DNA of 64,000 nt from Methanobrevibacter sp. GTDB taxonomy: Archaea; Methanobacteriota; Methanobacteria; Methanobacteriales; Methanobacteriaceae. The stretch lies in NCBI RefSeq assembly GCF_017410345.1, contig NZ_JAFQQZ010000021.1:1-64000 (forward strand), read 5' to 3'. Each line of letters starts with the position of its first letter. Positions within the stretch are counted from its first letter, which is position 1. A program made the position numbers and the translations under genes. Shown here one piece after another: positions 37,448-46,856 of the stretch. Under the pieces are notes generated by a model. The model did no database searches and was not told the DNA's origin. It saw only the letters and a program-made list of their open reading frames with translations.

Positions 37448-37877
37448 TCTATACACCTCAATTTTTTTTAAAATAAATAATTTTTTTGATAGATTAAAAA
37501 TATATAATTTAATTTAAATCAATAGATTTAACTAATATTAAAATATTTAGTCTATAATAACAATGGGTTTAAAGTAATATATAAAGTTTTTGTTTTTATT
37601 ATGATTTTTTTGAAAATTATTATTTTGAATAAAAATTTATAAAAGTTGATAAATTATGAAGAAAATTATAATAAATTAAAAAAATACTGAACAAATTTAC
37701 ATTTATTTAATTTAGTTACAAAAATATATTAAAATTGAAAGTTCCTTTAAGGTTTACACTAGTTCCTTTGCGGTTAACACATCGAAACCATAGGTGAACT
37801 TAAGGGTTTATTCAAAAAATTATTATAATAAGATTAATACAAATTTAAATATGAACATATCCTAAAAAGGTGATTTT
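37448..37877. other. Divergent spacer between thermosome and TMEM175-like gene
   Basis: The 430-base spacer holds promoters of both genes. A more GC-rich island at 37741-37810 contains a direct repeat, listed separately. A TATA-like stretch AATTATTATAATAAG lies near 37817-37831, in the right place for the TMEM175-like gene. No ORF is visible. Confidence 0.6.
37741..37782. promoter_or_regulatory. 21-bp direct repeat with GTTCCTTT and GGTTWACAC blocks
   Basis: Copy 1 (37741-37761) and copy 2 (37762-37782) share GTTCCTTT, GGTT and ACAC in the same positions, 16 of 21 bases. The 21-bp period is two turns, so a protein would bind both on one face. It lies about 100 bp upstream of the TMEM175-like start and 290 bp upstream of the thermosome start. 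The regulator is unknown. Confidence 0.35.
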
Positions 37878-38597
37878 ATGATGGATGAAAAAAGTAGATT
37901 ATCCTCCAGTGAAGAAAATGACGGTGAAGAGACAAAAGAAAAGATGGGCAGTCACATTAGCTCCCATAAAGGGTTCTTAGAAGCCTTTTCACAACCGTTG
38001 GATATAGACCCTGGAAGAATAATGGGATTGACAGATGGGATATTTGGAATGGTAATGACCTTATTGATCTTTGGTATGGCTCTGCCAGAGGCAAAGATAG
38101 TAAATGATATTGGATTCATAAGTTTCGCATCTTCCCTTGCCCCTACAGTGGGAATAACCATCGTAAGTTTCATACTAATCGCATCATTTTGGATCTACCA
38201 CCATGAATTCATTAGAATAAAAAGCCTGAACATGCCATATCTATGGTTGAATATCTTCTTTTTGGCTTGTATATCCTTCATTCCATTTACAACATCAATC
38301 GTTGGAAACTACTCACACTTCTTCTTTGCAAATGTAATCTTTGGAGCCAACATATTCCTAACAATACTGTTCTTTTTATTGATGTTCCATTATGCACATA
38401 AAATGGGATTCCTTGAGGAGTATTCAGGAGAGGAAGATAAGAAATATGTTTACCACACCCTTTATATAATCATGGGAGTTACAGTTATTGTAAATCTGCT
38501 TGACTTTAATGTGAATCATCACTTCATCTATTTGTTCCTATTGGTCCCTATCATTTCAACAATAAGGGACATCCTTTATAAGATAAATCATGAATAA
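37878..38597 (+). CDS. TMEM175-family (DUF1211) potassium channel-like protein
   Basis: The 239-residue protein has a charged N-terminus of about 50 residues and then six hydrophobic segments. The signature of TMEM175, an RxxxFSDGVFAI-type motif on the first helix, is seen here as RIMGLTDGIFGMVMTLLI near residue 50. The SFWIYHHEFIRI block near residue 105 is also typical. Prokaryotic TMEM175 proteins form tetrameric potassium-permeable channels. The ATG follows AAGGTGATTTT. It is divergent from the thermosome gene. Confidence 0.8.
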   Translation: MMDEKSRLSSSEENDGEETKEKMGSHISSHKGFLEAFSQPLDIDPGRIMGLTDGIFGMVMTLLIFGMALPEAKIVNDIGFISFASSLAPTVGITIVSFILIASFWIYHHEFIRIKSLNMPYLWLNIFFLACISFIPFTTSIVGNYSHFFFANVIFGANIFLTILFFLLMFHYAHKMGFLEEYSGEEDKKYVYHTLYIIMGVTVIVNLLDFNVNHHFIYLFLLVPIISTIRDILYKINHE

Positions 38598-38774
38598 GAT
38601 AAATCATGAATCAGCCGAATCATCTTATGACAATAAAGAAGGTACTAAAAATTATAAAAAAAGGATTTCATGAAAAAAATCATCAATTACATGAAATGAA
38701 AAAATAGTTTAAAAATGTTAAAAATAGAAAAAAAGTAAAAATTATATGTAAAAAAAGAAAATAAGAAAGATTAA

Positions 38775-40424
38775 TTATTCTTCAGGTAAAGGAAGCTTTC
38801 TCCAGAAGAATATGTCATTCTCTTTTTTAGCCACTTCAACATAGCCTTTCCTTTCCAAACTTTTAAGAATGTTCTTTGTATTTCCAAAGGAAAGGTTCTT
38901 GAATGCAATGTCATTAAGGTACTCCTTAACTGACAAGGTATCCATAGCTTCATCCTCAGGAAGCAAGTGATAGATTTGAGACTGGATGGAATTTAAGTTC
39001 TTCAGTTGAGGTGCAGTTAACTTATCATAAACGAATTTGTACTTTTCCAATTCCTCAACAGTTGACTTATAACCTTCAAGTTCAAGTTCCAATCTCTTCA
39101 ATTCCTCTACATTATTCTGATTGAGGACATCAAGGGAAGCATCCACATCAGTGGAATCAATTAGATTAGCCATTTTTTCCAAGTCTTCGTCTTCAACAGC
39201 CCTGATTTTAAGATTATTCTCTTTAGCCAATTCCAATTCCCTTTTGATTTCATTCAATTCCATAAGTTCCCTATCTCCAACAGAAGTTTTATTAATAACC
39301 CCATCCTGAGATTGGTTGTCCAGGAAACTGTTGTCAGAGAGTTCAAAGAATAAGTCTTTAACTTCATTCAATCTTTGGATTTGGAGATCCTTTTTGGACA
39401 ATTCGTTTTGAACCTTGGCATATTCCTCACGGGAAACTGACTTGTCCTTCAATAGCTGGATTTGAACATCCTTTTCGCGAATGGCAACATCACGGGAATC
39501 AAGTTCCCTTTGCAATGCAACAAGATTGTCCTTATTTACAAGATTGTTCTTCAAGTCAAGGATTTCCTCGTTTTGGGAAGAGATTTGGGCATTGAGGGAT
39601 TGGATTTCCATATTCTTTTCATCAACAGTGCTTAATGTATTTGCCAATTTAAGGTTTGCTTCATTTTCCTTGATTCTGGCCTCTTCCAATTGGCGCTGAA
39701 CATCAGTCAATTTGTTTTCAGCAATCTTCAGGTCATTGGAAATTGATTGAATTTCATTTTCCTTGGAACTGACATCATTTAAAGCCTCCTTTAGCTTAAG
39801 ATTTGCTTGGCCTAATTCCAAAGTCTTGAAACTGTTGAATTCCTCATCAAAGGATTCCTTCATTTTAGAAAGAGAGTCGTTCATGTCAGAAAGCTCATTG
39901 ACCTTATCTGACAGGCTTTTGATGGTTTCATCCTTTGAATTCAATAGATCCTTGGATCTGTTCAATACCTCAATATTGGTATTTAAAGAATGAGTCAAGT
40001 TTTCGATTTCATATTTTTTATTGTTCAAGTCAGCTTCATATTTAGCCTTCATATCGATGATTTCATCATCCTTGGCCTTTATGTCCTTATCGAATTTGGC
40101 TAAAAAGTCGCTGAGCTCAAGACTTTTGCTTTTTAAATCTTCGTCATATTTAAGTTTTAAATCTGAAACTTCATTTACATGTTTACTTTTTAAATCAGAG
40201 ATTTCCACTTCATGTTTTGCTTTTAAATCAGAAATTTCATCTTCCTTCTGTTTCAATGATTCTTCAGATTCGTATTTCAATGTTTCATATTCATCATTTG
40301 GCATCAGTGAATTCTGCTCCTCTTTCAATTGAACAATTTCCATCTTAAGCTTGTTGATTTCTAAAAGAGAAGATTTCACCAATTTTTGTAACTTATACAT
40401 ATCGCTTGAACTTTCAAAACTCAT
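38775..40424 (-). CDS. Long coiled-coil protein with C-terminal winged-helix-like domain
   Basis: The 549-residue protein is mostly a heptad coiled coil from about residue 5 to 460, rich in Lys, Glu, Leu and Ser. Internal units such as DLKAKHEVE, DLKSKHVNE and DLKLKYDED repeat at about 11-residue intervals near residues 60-100. The last 85 residues are different, and read like a winged helix: SQIYHLLPEDEAM, then VKEYLNDIAF, KNILKSLERKGYVEVAKKEN and a short wing. There is no ATPase motif, so it is not an SMC protein. It may organise DNA or a structure, with DNA contact through the C-terminus; this is inference. Confidence 0.55.
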   Translation of the reverse strand: MSFESSSDMYKLQKLVKSSLLEINKLKMEIVQLKEEQNSLMPNDEYETLKYESEESLKQKEDEISDLKAKHEVEISDLKSKHVNEVSDLKLKYDEDLKSKSLELSDFLAKFDKDIKAKDDEIIDMKAKYEADLNNKKYEIENLTHSLNTNIEVLNRSKDLLNSKDETIKSLSDKVNELSDMNDSLSKMKESFDEEFNSFKTLELGQANLKLKEALNDVSSKENEIQSISNDLKIAENKLTDVQRQLEEARIKENEANLKLANTLSTVDEKNMEIQSLNAQISSQNEEILDLKNNLVNKDNLVALQRELDSRDVAIREKDVQIQLLKDKSVSREEYAKVQNELSKKDLQIQRLNEVKDLFFELSDNSFLDNQSQDGVINKTSVGDRELMELNEIKRELELAKENNLKIRAVEDEDLEKMANLIDSTDVDASLDVLNQNNVEELKRLELELEGYKSTVEELEKYKFVYDKLTAPQLKNLNSIQSQIYHLLPEDEAMDTLSVKEYLNDIAFKNLSFGNTKNILKSLERKGYVEVAKKENDIFFWRKLPLPEE

Positions 40425-40680
40425 TTTATCACTTAAATATAACTTAATTTAATGTTAATCAAGATAGATTAATCTATAATTAAAACTATTAATTAAAAAT
40501 ATGTCTAAACTCTTATTTAAACTTAATTAATTAACATTATTAAATTTGCATAAATATTCAAGTTTTGATTAAAAAAACAGTTAATTTTAAGAAAAATATT
40601 AGAAAAATAAGAATAAATAAGAAAAAATTATCTAAAAAAAGAAAAATAGGAAAAAATTAATTTTCCTAAATATTAAGTTT

Positions 40681-41142
40681 TTATATAGCGTCGGCGATTG
40701 GTTCCAGATTGTTGTTTTCATTGAATTTCATCAATTCATCATAACATGCTTTCCAATCATCAGGAGTTGTATTTTCAATATATGTATAAATGACATATTC
40801 CTTGCCTTCAAATTCCACTTCTTCCAAGACTCCATAAGTCAAACCGGCTTTTCCACTAGTCAGATATGAAAGGGCATTGCCTATTTCACTTTCAGTGTTT
40901 TCGGTAATGTTATATGTATTGTTGTCTCCTTCGACTATGCTGTAATCAGTTCCGTTCTGCAAATAATATTCCTGAACGTATTCATCATTTTCCCAAGTGC
41001 ATATGGTCATGCCTGTCTCATCATTGACAGAGAAATACTCAGTCACATCTTCAAAGCCATCATTGATCTTAAAGTCTGAAGCGCTTGCCGCTCCAATGAC
41101 TAAAAAGCTTAATATCAATAATGCAAACAATTTTTTGTACAT
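40681..41142 (-). CDS. Secreted protein of unknown function
   Basis: The 153-residue protein has a clear signal peptide (MYKKLFALLILSFLVIG, followed by an AASAS cleavage region near residue 22). The mature part is acidic, with several Asn-Xaa-Thr/Ser sites that could be N-glycosylated, and a lone cysteine near residue 48 with another near residue 132. I do not recognise the family. It ends just downstream of the UbiB-like gene on the same strand. Confidence 0.55.
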   Translation of the reverse strand: MYKKLFALLILSFLVIGAASASDFKINDGFEDVTEYFSVNDETGMTICTWENDEYVQEYYLQNGTDYSIVEGDNNTYNITENTESEIGNALSYLTSGKAGLTYGVLEEVEFEGKEYVIYTYIENTTPDDWKACYDELMKFNENNNLEPIADAI

Positions 41143-41200
41143 CTTTGCACCTCATAATTTTTTAGTTTCTATTAACTTTAGTCTTTATATGAATTCTGAT

Positions 41201-42793
41201 TTACCTTTCAGTGCGTATGAACTTAATGATAATGTATACTCCAAGAATTGCGCTGATTAGGAATCCGAAGAATCCGATGGCTGAAATGTCCCATACCCTT
41301 GGTCCCTTGTCCGCTAAAATAGCAATAGATGAACCGACAAGCAACGCGGAAATGATCAGTGATATGGACAATTGGTCCTTCAACTCATCCAAACCGGTGT
41401 GGTTCATATTGAGTTCGATTTCCCCTGCCTCAAGCTTATTGAGAGTGCTGTTGAGTCTGTCAGGCAAGTCTTTCAATAAGTGCTCGATTTCTACAATATA
41501 GTTGAATCCGCCACCTACAAGGTTTCCTGGTGCGAATTTTGATTTTATCATATCCTTAGCGAATTTTTCAAGCTCGCTTGTGAGATTGAAGTGTGGATCC
41601 AATTTGTCTCCAGCTTCCTCAATGAGGATTATTCCCCTTCCGATCATTACGAATTCCCTTGGAAGAATGATATTGTGGTTGATCATTACATTCATCAGGT
41701 CATCGAATATTCCATCCATTTGGTCCATGTCAACGCCGATGTATGAATTCAAAAGATCATCGACATCTTCCTGGAATTCCTCAGTGTTCTGTTCCGGACT
41801 TATGATGTTCATGTAAAGCATTTGATTGATCAAATGATGTGAGTTTCCATCCAATAGGAGAAGAATCAATTGAGCGAAGTTTGATCTGAAAGTGTCATTG
41901 ACCACTCCCATCATTCCAAAGTCAATGTAACAGAGTCTGTTGTCACGAGTTACAAATAGGTTACCTGGGTGTGGGTCTGCATGGAAGAATCCGTCAATCA
42001 ATACCTGTTTCAAATAGGATTGGCATCCGTATTGTGCGATTTCCGCATTGTTGATGCCTTCAACTTCAGTGTCATAGAGGTCAGGCAATTCGTATCCGTC
42101 AATGAGCTCCATGGTTATGACTTTGGAGGAACAGTATTCAGGATATACTTCAGGTATCTTGATATAGTCAATCTCTTCAAAGTTCTTTGTTATCTTATTG
42201 ATGTTCTTAACCTCTTCCATGTAGTTAAGTTCCTTGAAGATTGACCTTTCGAATTCCTTAGCCATTGCAGGCAGGTTATATGTTCTGGAACCTGAAACAT
42301 GCTTGTCTACGGTTCCGGCAACCTTATTCAATATCTTTACATCAGGTACGATGACATCATAGATGCCTGGCTTTTGAACCTTTACGGCAACTTCCATGTC
42401 ACGGTCTTTCAGTCTTGCCTTATATACCTGTCCGATTGAAGCGGAACCGAGAGGCTCTTCATTGAATTCTGAGTATATCTCTTCCAATGGCTGTCCGAGT
42501 TCATCTTCAATGACCTTTCTCATCTCATCAAAAGGAGTCACCGGAGTGTTGTCCCTAAGCAGCTTCAAGTCATCTGCTATGTCATTACCGACCATATCCG
42601 GCCTTGTAGCCAATAGCTGACCTAATTTGATGAATGCAGGACCGCACTCTTCCATTGCATATCTTAAGTCTGAAACTTCAAAGTCCTCATCGTCTTGGTT
42701 GTCCTTCAATAATTTTGCCAAGTGGTGTTTCTTTGCAACACCCATAATCTCATCAAAACGTTGTCTTGATGCTTTCTTATCTTCTTTCGCCAT
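41201..42793 (-). CDS. UbiB/ABC1-family kinase-like protein
   Basis: The 530-residue protein belongs to the UbiB (ABC1, ADCK) family of atypical kinases. The KxGQ-type motif appears as FIKLGQLLATRPD near residue 54, followed by the Ala-rich-loop region GSASIGQVYKARL. Catalytic elements are EVAVKVQKPG, FFHADPHPGNLFV and the DFG-like YIDFGMMG. Two hydrophobic helices at the C-terminus (about residues 475-525) anchor it in the membrane. In bacteria and mitochondria it supports quinone synthesis; methanogens of this order lack quinones, so its role here is probably in isoprenoid lipid handling, which is inference. Confidence 0.85.
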   Translation of the reverse strand: MAKEDKKASRQRFDEIMGVAKKHHLAKLLKDNQDDEDFEVSDLRYAMEECGPAFIKLGQLLATRPDMVGNDIADDLKLLRDNTPVTPFDEMRKVIEDELGQPLEEIYSEFNEEPLGSASIGQVYKARLKDRDMEVAVKVQKPGIYDVIVPDVKILNKVAGTVDKHVSGSRTYNLPAMAKEFERSIFKELNYMEEVKNINKITKNFEEIDYIKIPEVYPEYCSSKVITMELIDGYELPDLYDTEVEGINNAEIAQYGCQSYLKQVLIDGFFHADPHPGNLFVTRDNRLCYIDFGMMGVVNDTFRSNFAQLILLLLDGNSHHLINQMLYMNIISPEQNTEEFQEDVDDLLNSYIGVDMDQMDGIFDDLMNVMINHNIILPREFVMIGRGIILIEEAGDKLDPHFNLTSELEKFAKDMIKSKFAPGNLVGGGFNYIVEIEHLLKDLPDRLNSTLNKLEAGEIELNMNHTGLDELKDQLSISLIISALLVGSSIAILADKGPRVWDISAIGFFGFLISAILGVYIIIKFIRTER

Positions 42794-43067
42794 TTAATCC
42801 CTCATTCTTAAGAATTTAATATTTAAATTTATTAAGTATACAATCTTATTTTTGAATTAATATATATTTAAGATTTTTTATTAAATGAAAATTGTATAAT
42901 GAATTAGTAAAAAATTAAAATATTATTCAAATATGGAATAAGATATTGGTTACGGATTAAAAAAATATCAGTTTTTTGCAAAAAAAGAAAAACAATCAAT
43001 GAAAACAAATAGATTAAATAGCAATTAAAATCAAAATAATAGTATTGAAAGATTGCAAGGGGATTGT

Positions 43068-43190
43068 ATGATTGATGTAGCGGGAATCTTTTACAATAAT
43101 GAGAAAATAATATTCATATTTTTAGGAATAGTGATCTTTATGTTAATTAAATTCATTAAACATAGTTTTCGAACTAAAATAAGTTTCTAA
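43068..43190 (+). CDS. 40-residue single-TM microprotein
   Basis: The frame starts at an ATG after AAGGGGATTGT, a good ribosome binding site, and encodes MIDVAGIFYNNEK, one hydrophobic helix (IIFIFLGIVIFMLI) and a basic end. It is 41 codons with the stop. Nothing overlaps it. It is probably a real small membrane protein, but no family is known to me. Confidence 0.45.
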   Translation: MIDVAGIFYNNEKIIFIFLGIVIFMLIKFIKHSFRTKISF

Positions 43191-43355
43191 AATGAAAAAA
43201 AGTTAAAAATAAATGAAAAAGAAAGAAAAGTAGTAAAATTTTATTAATTAGAGCGTATAGCAATTTTAAAAAGAGGAGATTAAGGTAGATAATTCCCAAC
43301 AATCCCTAAAAATACTGCTTGCCATCAATGATTGGTTCAATTGAAATTAGAGCCT

Positions 43356-43589
43356 TCAATCGTCATCATCATCTTCATCGTCTTTATCGTTGTCTTCCTT
43401 ATCATTCTTGTCGTCTTTATCATCACTGCCAGAATCACTATGATCTACGGAATCACTTGAATCATCTGAATCTCCAGATGCATCACTGGCAGAATCATCA
43501 GAAGATCCTCCAATGCATCCACTTACAGCAACTACAGCTAAAAGAACGATTGTTAATAAGAGTAAAGCAAATACATTCTGTTTATTCAT
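43356..43589 (-). CDS. Small lipoprotein with a poly-Asp/Ser tail
   Basis: The start is set at the ATG at 43589, which follows AAGGAGTTGTTTTTA; the open frame runs further upstream but without a ribosome binding site. The 77-residue product has a signal sequence with a lipobox-like VAVSGC, so Cys27 would be the lipid-attached residue. The rest is almost only Asp, Ser, Gly, Lys and Glu, and ends in a run of Asp. It could bind cations at the cell surface. The tail is low complexity. Confidence 0.6.
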   Translation of the reverse strand: MNKQNVFALLLLTIVLLAVVAVSGCIGGSSDDSASDASGDSDDSSDSVDHSDSGSDDKDDKNDKEDNDKDDEDDDDD

Positions 43590-43750
43590 TAAAAACAACT
43601 CCTTTCCTGTAAAGATAAGTATGTATATTTTAATATTTATATATTGATACTTTAAACTGTTTAATAGTGAAAAAATTAAACATAATAAATAATTATATAG
43701 AAAAAAAATGAGAATTTGCAAAAATAACAATATTTTTTAAAAATTATCAA

Positions 43751-43800
43751 AAGTTTAATTTATTTCATTAAACCTTAGTTTTACGAAACCACTAAGATGA
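43751..43800 (-). promoter_or_regulatory. Copy 1 of an about 47-bp upstream element
   Basis: The element contains TTTACGAAACCA and AAGTTTAATTTA and is shared with 44599-44644, about 39 of 46 positions with one gap. It lies about 160 bp upstream of the poly-Asp lipoprotein gene. It is either a shared operator or a duplicated promoter segment. Confidence 0.45.
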
Positions 43801-43868
43801 ATTAGTTAAAATAATTTTGGCTTCACATCGGCCGTCTGCTCAACTAGAATTAAAGGGGAATTCAGGTC

Positions 43869-44510
43869 CTATTCAACATCAAAACCCTTTTCTATCATAC
43901 TGTTTTTAAGAATCTCCATGGCTTTTATCGTATCAGGTCCTGAAACCCTCTTAATCATGCGATTGTTTTCATTGAACCTTCCGATGAAATAATCCTGCTG
44001 CTCCTTGCTTACAAGGTCAAGTCGAGTATAGTTTGTAAGGCATTCCAGAAGTGCGAATACTCCCCTGTTTAAAGCCTTTGCACATGGATTGTTCTTGACG
44101 ATTTCCACAACATCACTGCTTATGATATAAGCTTCTCCATTTGATGTTACATGGTCTTTAATCGGGTCCATTTTTCTAATGTCTGTGACATCACAAATGA
44201 TATATGCCTCTGCATTCTTCAATATTGCAATGTCCTCATCATCTGTAAACTCTTCAATATCCAAGTTTCCGATGGTTGAATTTACAAAATTTATAGGATC
44301 AAAGGTTATATTTACAACATATTTCCGGGTTTCCATAATGTTTTTGAGGGTTTTGGTACCGACAAATAATCTGCATCCAAGTTTGTCCTTGCCTTTGCAT
44401 ACAATTCCTATTGGCGCTGCATTTTTTACACCATCCTTGCTCATGGTAGTGTAAATCCCTTCATATTTCTGTCCTTCTTCAATTCCGATATCTGTCAAAT
44501 CAATAGCCAT
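43869..44510 (-). CDS. DUF447 (FMN-binding split-barrel-like) protein
   Basis: The ATG at 44510 follows GGTGATGAA, so the first four codons of the longer frame are discarded. The 213-residue protein belongs to DUF447, an archaeal family with an FMN-binding split-barrel fold. The start IEEGQKYEGIYTTMSKDGV and the APIGIVCKGKDKLGCRLFVG block fit this. It may bind flavin, but the reaction is not known. Family members occur in most methanogens. Confidence 0.75.
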   Translation of the reverse strand: MAIDLTDIGIEEGQKYEGIYTTMSKDGVKNAAPIGIVCKGKDKLGCRLFVGTKTLKNIMETRKYVVNITFDPINFVNSTIGNLDIEEFTDDEDIAILKNAEAYIICDVTDIRKMDPIKDHVTSNGEAYIISSDVVEIVKNNPCAKALNRGVFALLECLTNYTRLDLVSKEQQDYFIGRFNENNRMIKRVSGPDTIKAMEILKNSMIEKGFDVE

Positions 44511-44598
44511 TTCATCACCCATAATAATTTAGATTTTCAATATTAATATCTATTCTTTAATCTAAATAAAAATTATTATAAAATTTTAGGCATAAATG

Positions 44599-44644
44599 AA
44601 GTTTAATTTAGTTCATTGAACCATAACTTACGAAACCAATGAGA
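44599..44644 (-). promoter_or_regulatory. Copy 2 of an about 47-bp upstream element
   Basis: It matches 43751-43800 and lies 90-135 bp upstream of the DUF447 start, and also about 105-150 bp upstream of the divergent gene at 44748. The conserved core on the minus strand is TGGTTTCGTAA. Confidence 0.45.
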
Positions 44645-44747
44645 AAATAATCATAAAACGAAAAAAGAAATATAAAAATAGAATTAAAAAAATAAAAAAA
44701 GAAATATAAAAATAGAATTAAACAAAAGAATGAATGGGGGAAAATTC

Positions 44748-45386
44748 ATGATAGGCGACGATGACTTTTTCATGCAGAATGCAGACTATCACTATGGAGC
44801 AAGCGATACAGAAAAGATGTATGGAAGAAACTATGATGATTCTGATCTTGGAGGATACTATCCAAGAACTTATGGAGGAACTGGATCAATCGGCCAAAAT
44901 GCTAGCTCTGAAAATGACAATAGCGGAAAATATTGCCTTGCAGGGATTCTGATTGTTCTTGGGATAATAGTTATAGCAACAGTTGTTGTACCTGCAGTCA
45001 CTAATTCCATGGCTAGCTCAGTCATCGTAGATGATTTGAAAATCACCAGATACATTCATTCAAGCCAGTATAATTCAAAAGTTTCTACAGAAGAAGGATA
45101 CGAGATTACATACAATCAGAGAAGCTTTGGAACTCATGCAATAAATGTTATCTTCTACTCAAAAAATGGAAAAGTGTTGTATAATGACAGCAACTATGTT
45201 GGAACTTGCTATCTTGGAGATGTGCCATACCAAGTGCATTTAGATGAAAAAGCGGATTATGCAATATTTGAAGTATACAGGACCCATTTGGATTATGGCA
45301 AGTGCATATATCGTGAAAGAGTGGATGTTGACAATGTTAATGTAAAAAAAGAGTTTATTAATTATGATACATTGTATGATTATTAA
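44748..45386 (+). CDS. Single-TM protein with extracellular domain, unknown function
   Basis: The ATG at 44748 follows GGGGGAAAATTC. The 212-residue product has a cytoplasmic N-terminus of about 60 residues rich in Tyr, Gly, Asp and Ser, one membrane helix (about residues 62-84, with LAGILIVLGIIVIATVVVPA), and a C-terminal domain of about 120 residues that is likely beta-rich and outside. Two cysteines near residues 153 and 187 could form a disulfide. I do not recognise the family. Confidence 0.55.
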   Translation: MIGDDDFFMQNADYHYGASDTEKMYGRNYDDSDLGGYYPRTYGGTGSIGQNASSENDNSGKYCLAGILIVLGIIVIATVVVPAVTNSMASSVIVDDLKITRYIHSSQYNSKVSTEEGYEITYNQRSFGTHAINVIFYSKNGKVLYNDSNYVGTCYLGDVPYQVHLDEKADYAIFEVYRTHLDYGKCIYRERVDVDNVNVKKEFINYDTLYDY

Positions 45387-45481
45387 ATATTTAATTAAAA
45401 AACTTTTAATTATGCTTAATTTACCTCTTTAAATAGGGGTTTTACAAAACTTAAAAAAAAAGATTTTTCCTAATTGAATAA

Positions 45482-46384
45482 TCATCTATTTTGAGAGTTT
45501 TCTGAGATTTCTCCAAACCAATTGGTTTTATTGCCAACATAATACATTATGATGAATAATATAATTAAGAAAACAATTGATGCCACAACTTCCCATAATT
45601 GTGGAGAGGAAGTTGATGCTTTAAGTCCAAGCATAACAAATAAGCCAACTGCAAAATTATTCGCAGTATGAAGGGCAGAGCTTATTTCCAAACCATTTGT
45701 TTTCCAAGCCAAAAATCCAAAACCAAGACCTGTAACTAATGTTTCAAAGAGTCCTAAGATGTTATATTGATGGCATACTGTAAATAATATGGCTTGAAGG
45801 ACTATCGCCAAAACTGGCATCTTAAACCAAGCCCCAAATGTCTGCATAATAAACCCTCTGAACATATATTCTTCTGCAATGCATTGGAGAGGTACAGAAA
45901 TAAAAAGTAAAAGGAGAAATGCTATTGAGAAATTAGATGTGCCTTCCGGTCCTTTAATGGCAGTTTCTGCAATCATATATACTATGAACAGTATCATCGG
46001 AATTATCAATGCCTTGAAATAGAGCTTGAAATTCCATCCTCCACGTGAAGAGGAATAAGATGAAAATGGCCTATCCTTAACAACTTTTGATGCAATATAT
46101 AATGAAGGGATAAACATAATGATAATTAAATCCATAAAGAACATCGCCATTGGAGATACAAGTATTTCATATCCTCCATAAAGAACAGCCCTTAAAAAAT
46201 CAGGACCCGCCATTTTGTAAAAAGCCGCTATTGTTAGTCCTGAGAGTATGGACATTATAATTATAGTCAGTACAAAAACAAGTATCGGTTTGTACCATCT
46301 ATATTTCTCAAAAGTTTTTGGAAAGGTAATATAATCAGCTATTTTATCATTCATTGCCATAACTATAATTTTCCAATTAGTCAT
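45482..46384 (-). CDS. CPBP-family intramembrane metalloprotease
   Basis: The 300-residue protein has about eight membrane segments and the CPBP (Abi, CAAX protease-like) motifs: EEYMFRGF near residue 170, with two Glu and an Arg, and two His-containing segments, VCHQYNI near residue 204 and ALHTANNF near residue 242. Members cleave or bind membrane proteins and are sometimes linked to peptide self-immunity. No peptide toxin gene is nearby. The start is uncertain; an ATG near residue 9 is also possible. Confidence 0.8.
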   Translation of the reverse strand: MTNWKIIVMAMNDKIADYITFPKTFEKYRWYKPILVFVLTIIIMSILSGLTIAAFYKMAGPDFLRAVLYGGYEILVSPMAMFFMDLIIIMFIPSLYIASKVVKDRPFSSYSSSRGGWNFKLYFKALIIPMILFIVYMIAETAIKGPEGTSNFSIAFLLLLFISVPLQCIAEEYMFRGFIMQTFGAWFKMPVLAIVLQAILFTVCHQYNILGLFETLVTGLGFGFLAWKTNGLEISSALHTANNFAVGLFVMLGLKASTSSPQLWEVVASIVFLIILFIIMYYVGNKTNWFGEISENSQNR

Positions 46385-46535
46385 ATAAATAATTATTATT
46401 TAAATTAATTGTTAATGCATTTAACTTAGCATTTTTAAATGAAAAAACGGATTTCTAGTATGAAGTTTTAAAAAAAAGTAAAAAAATAGTAAATTGAAGT
46501 AAAAAAATAAAAAATGAAAATCTTAAAAGTTATAT

Positions 46536-46856
46536 TTAAGATTTGAACCATTCTTCTAATTCAGGTCTTAGATTAACTACTCTAAATTCATAGATTGTGT
46601 AATCTACAATGTTTTTTGCTACAAATGGATCATTTGCCATAAGCTCTTCAGCTTCTTCTTTTGAATTAGTTTTCAATACCATGACTCCGCCTCCACCATA
46701 GGAGCCATCTTCTTGAGCATGGGGACCTGCAATAAGGACTTTGCCTTCTTCACTACATTTTGCGAAATATTTCAAGTGTTCTTTTAATATTGCCATTACT
46801 TCTTTTTGTTCTGGTATGTCTTCTCTAAAATGAGATACGACTGCATATGCATTCAT
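46536..46856 (-). CDS. YciI-like protein
   Basis: The 106-residue protein belongs to the YciI/YCII family, with a ferredoxin-like dimeric alpha+beta barrel fold. It has the family's His-containing N-terminus (AVVSHFREDIPEQ), GKVLIAGPHAQEDGSYGG and NDPFVAKNIVDYTIYEFR. The His and Asp in the family are thought to be active-site residues, but the reaction is not known. It stands at the left edge of a long spacer. Confidence 0.8.
   Translation of the reverse strand: MNAYAVVSHFREDIPEQKEVMAILKEHLKYFAKCSEEGKVLIAGPHAQEDGSYGGGGVMVLKTNSKEEAEELMANDPFVAKNIVDYTIYEFRVVNLRPELEEWFKS

Noticed and set aside
43590-43730. Longer N-terminus for the poly-Asp lipoprotein
   Set aside because: The signal sequence and AAGGAG site place the start at 43589; the upstream extension has no ribosome binding site.
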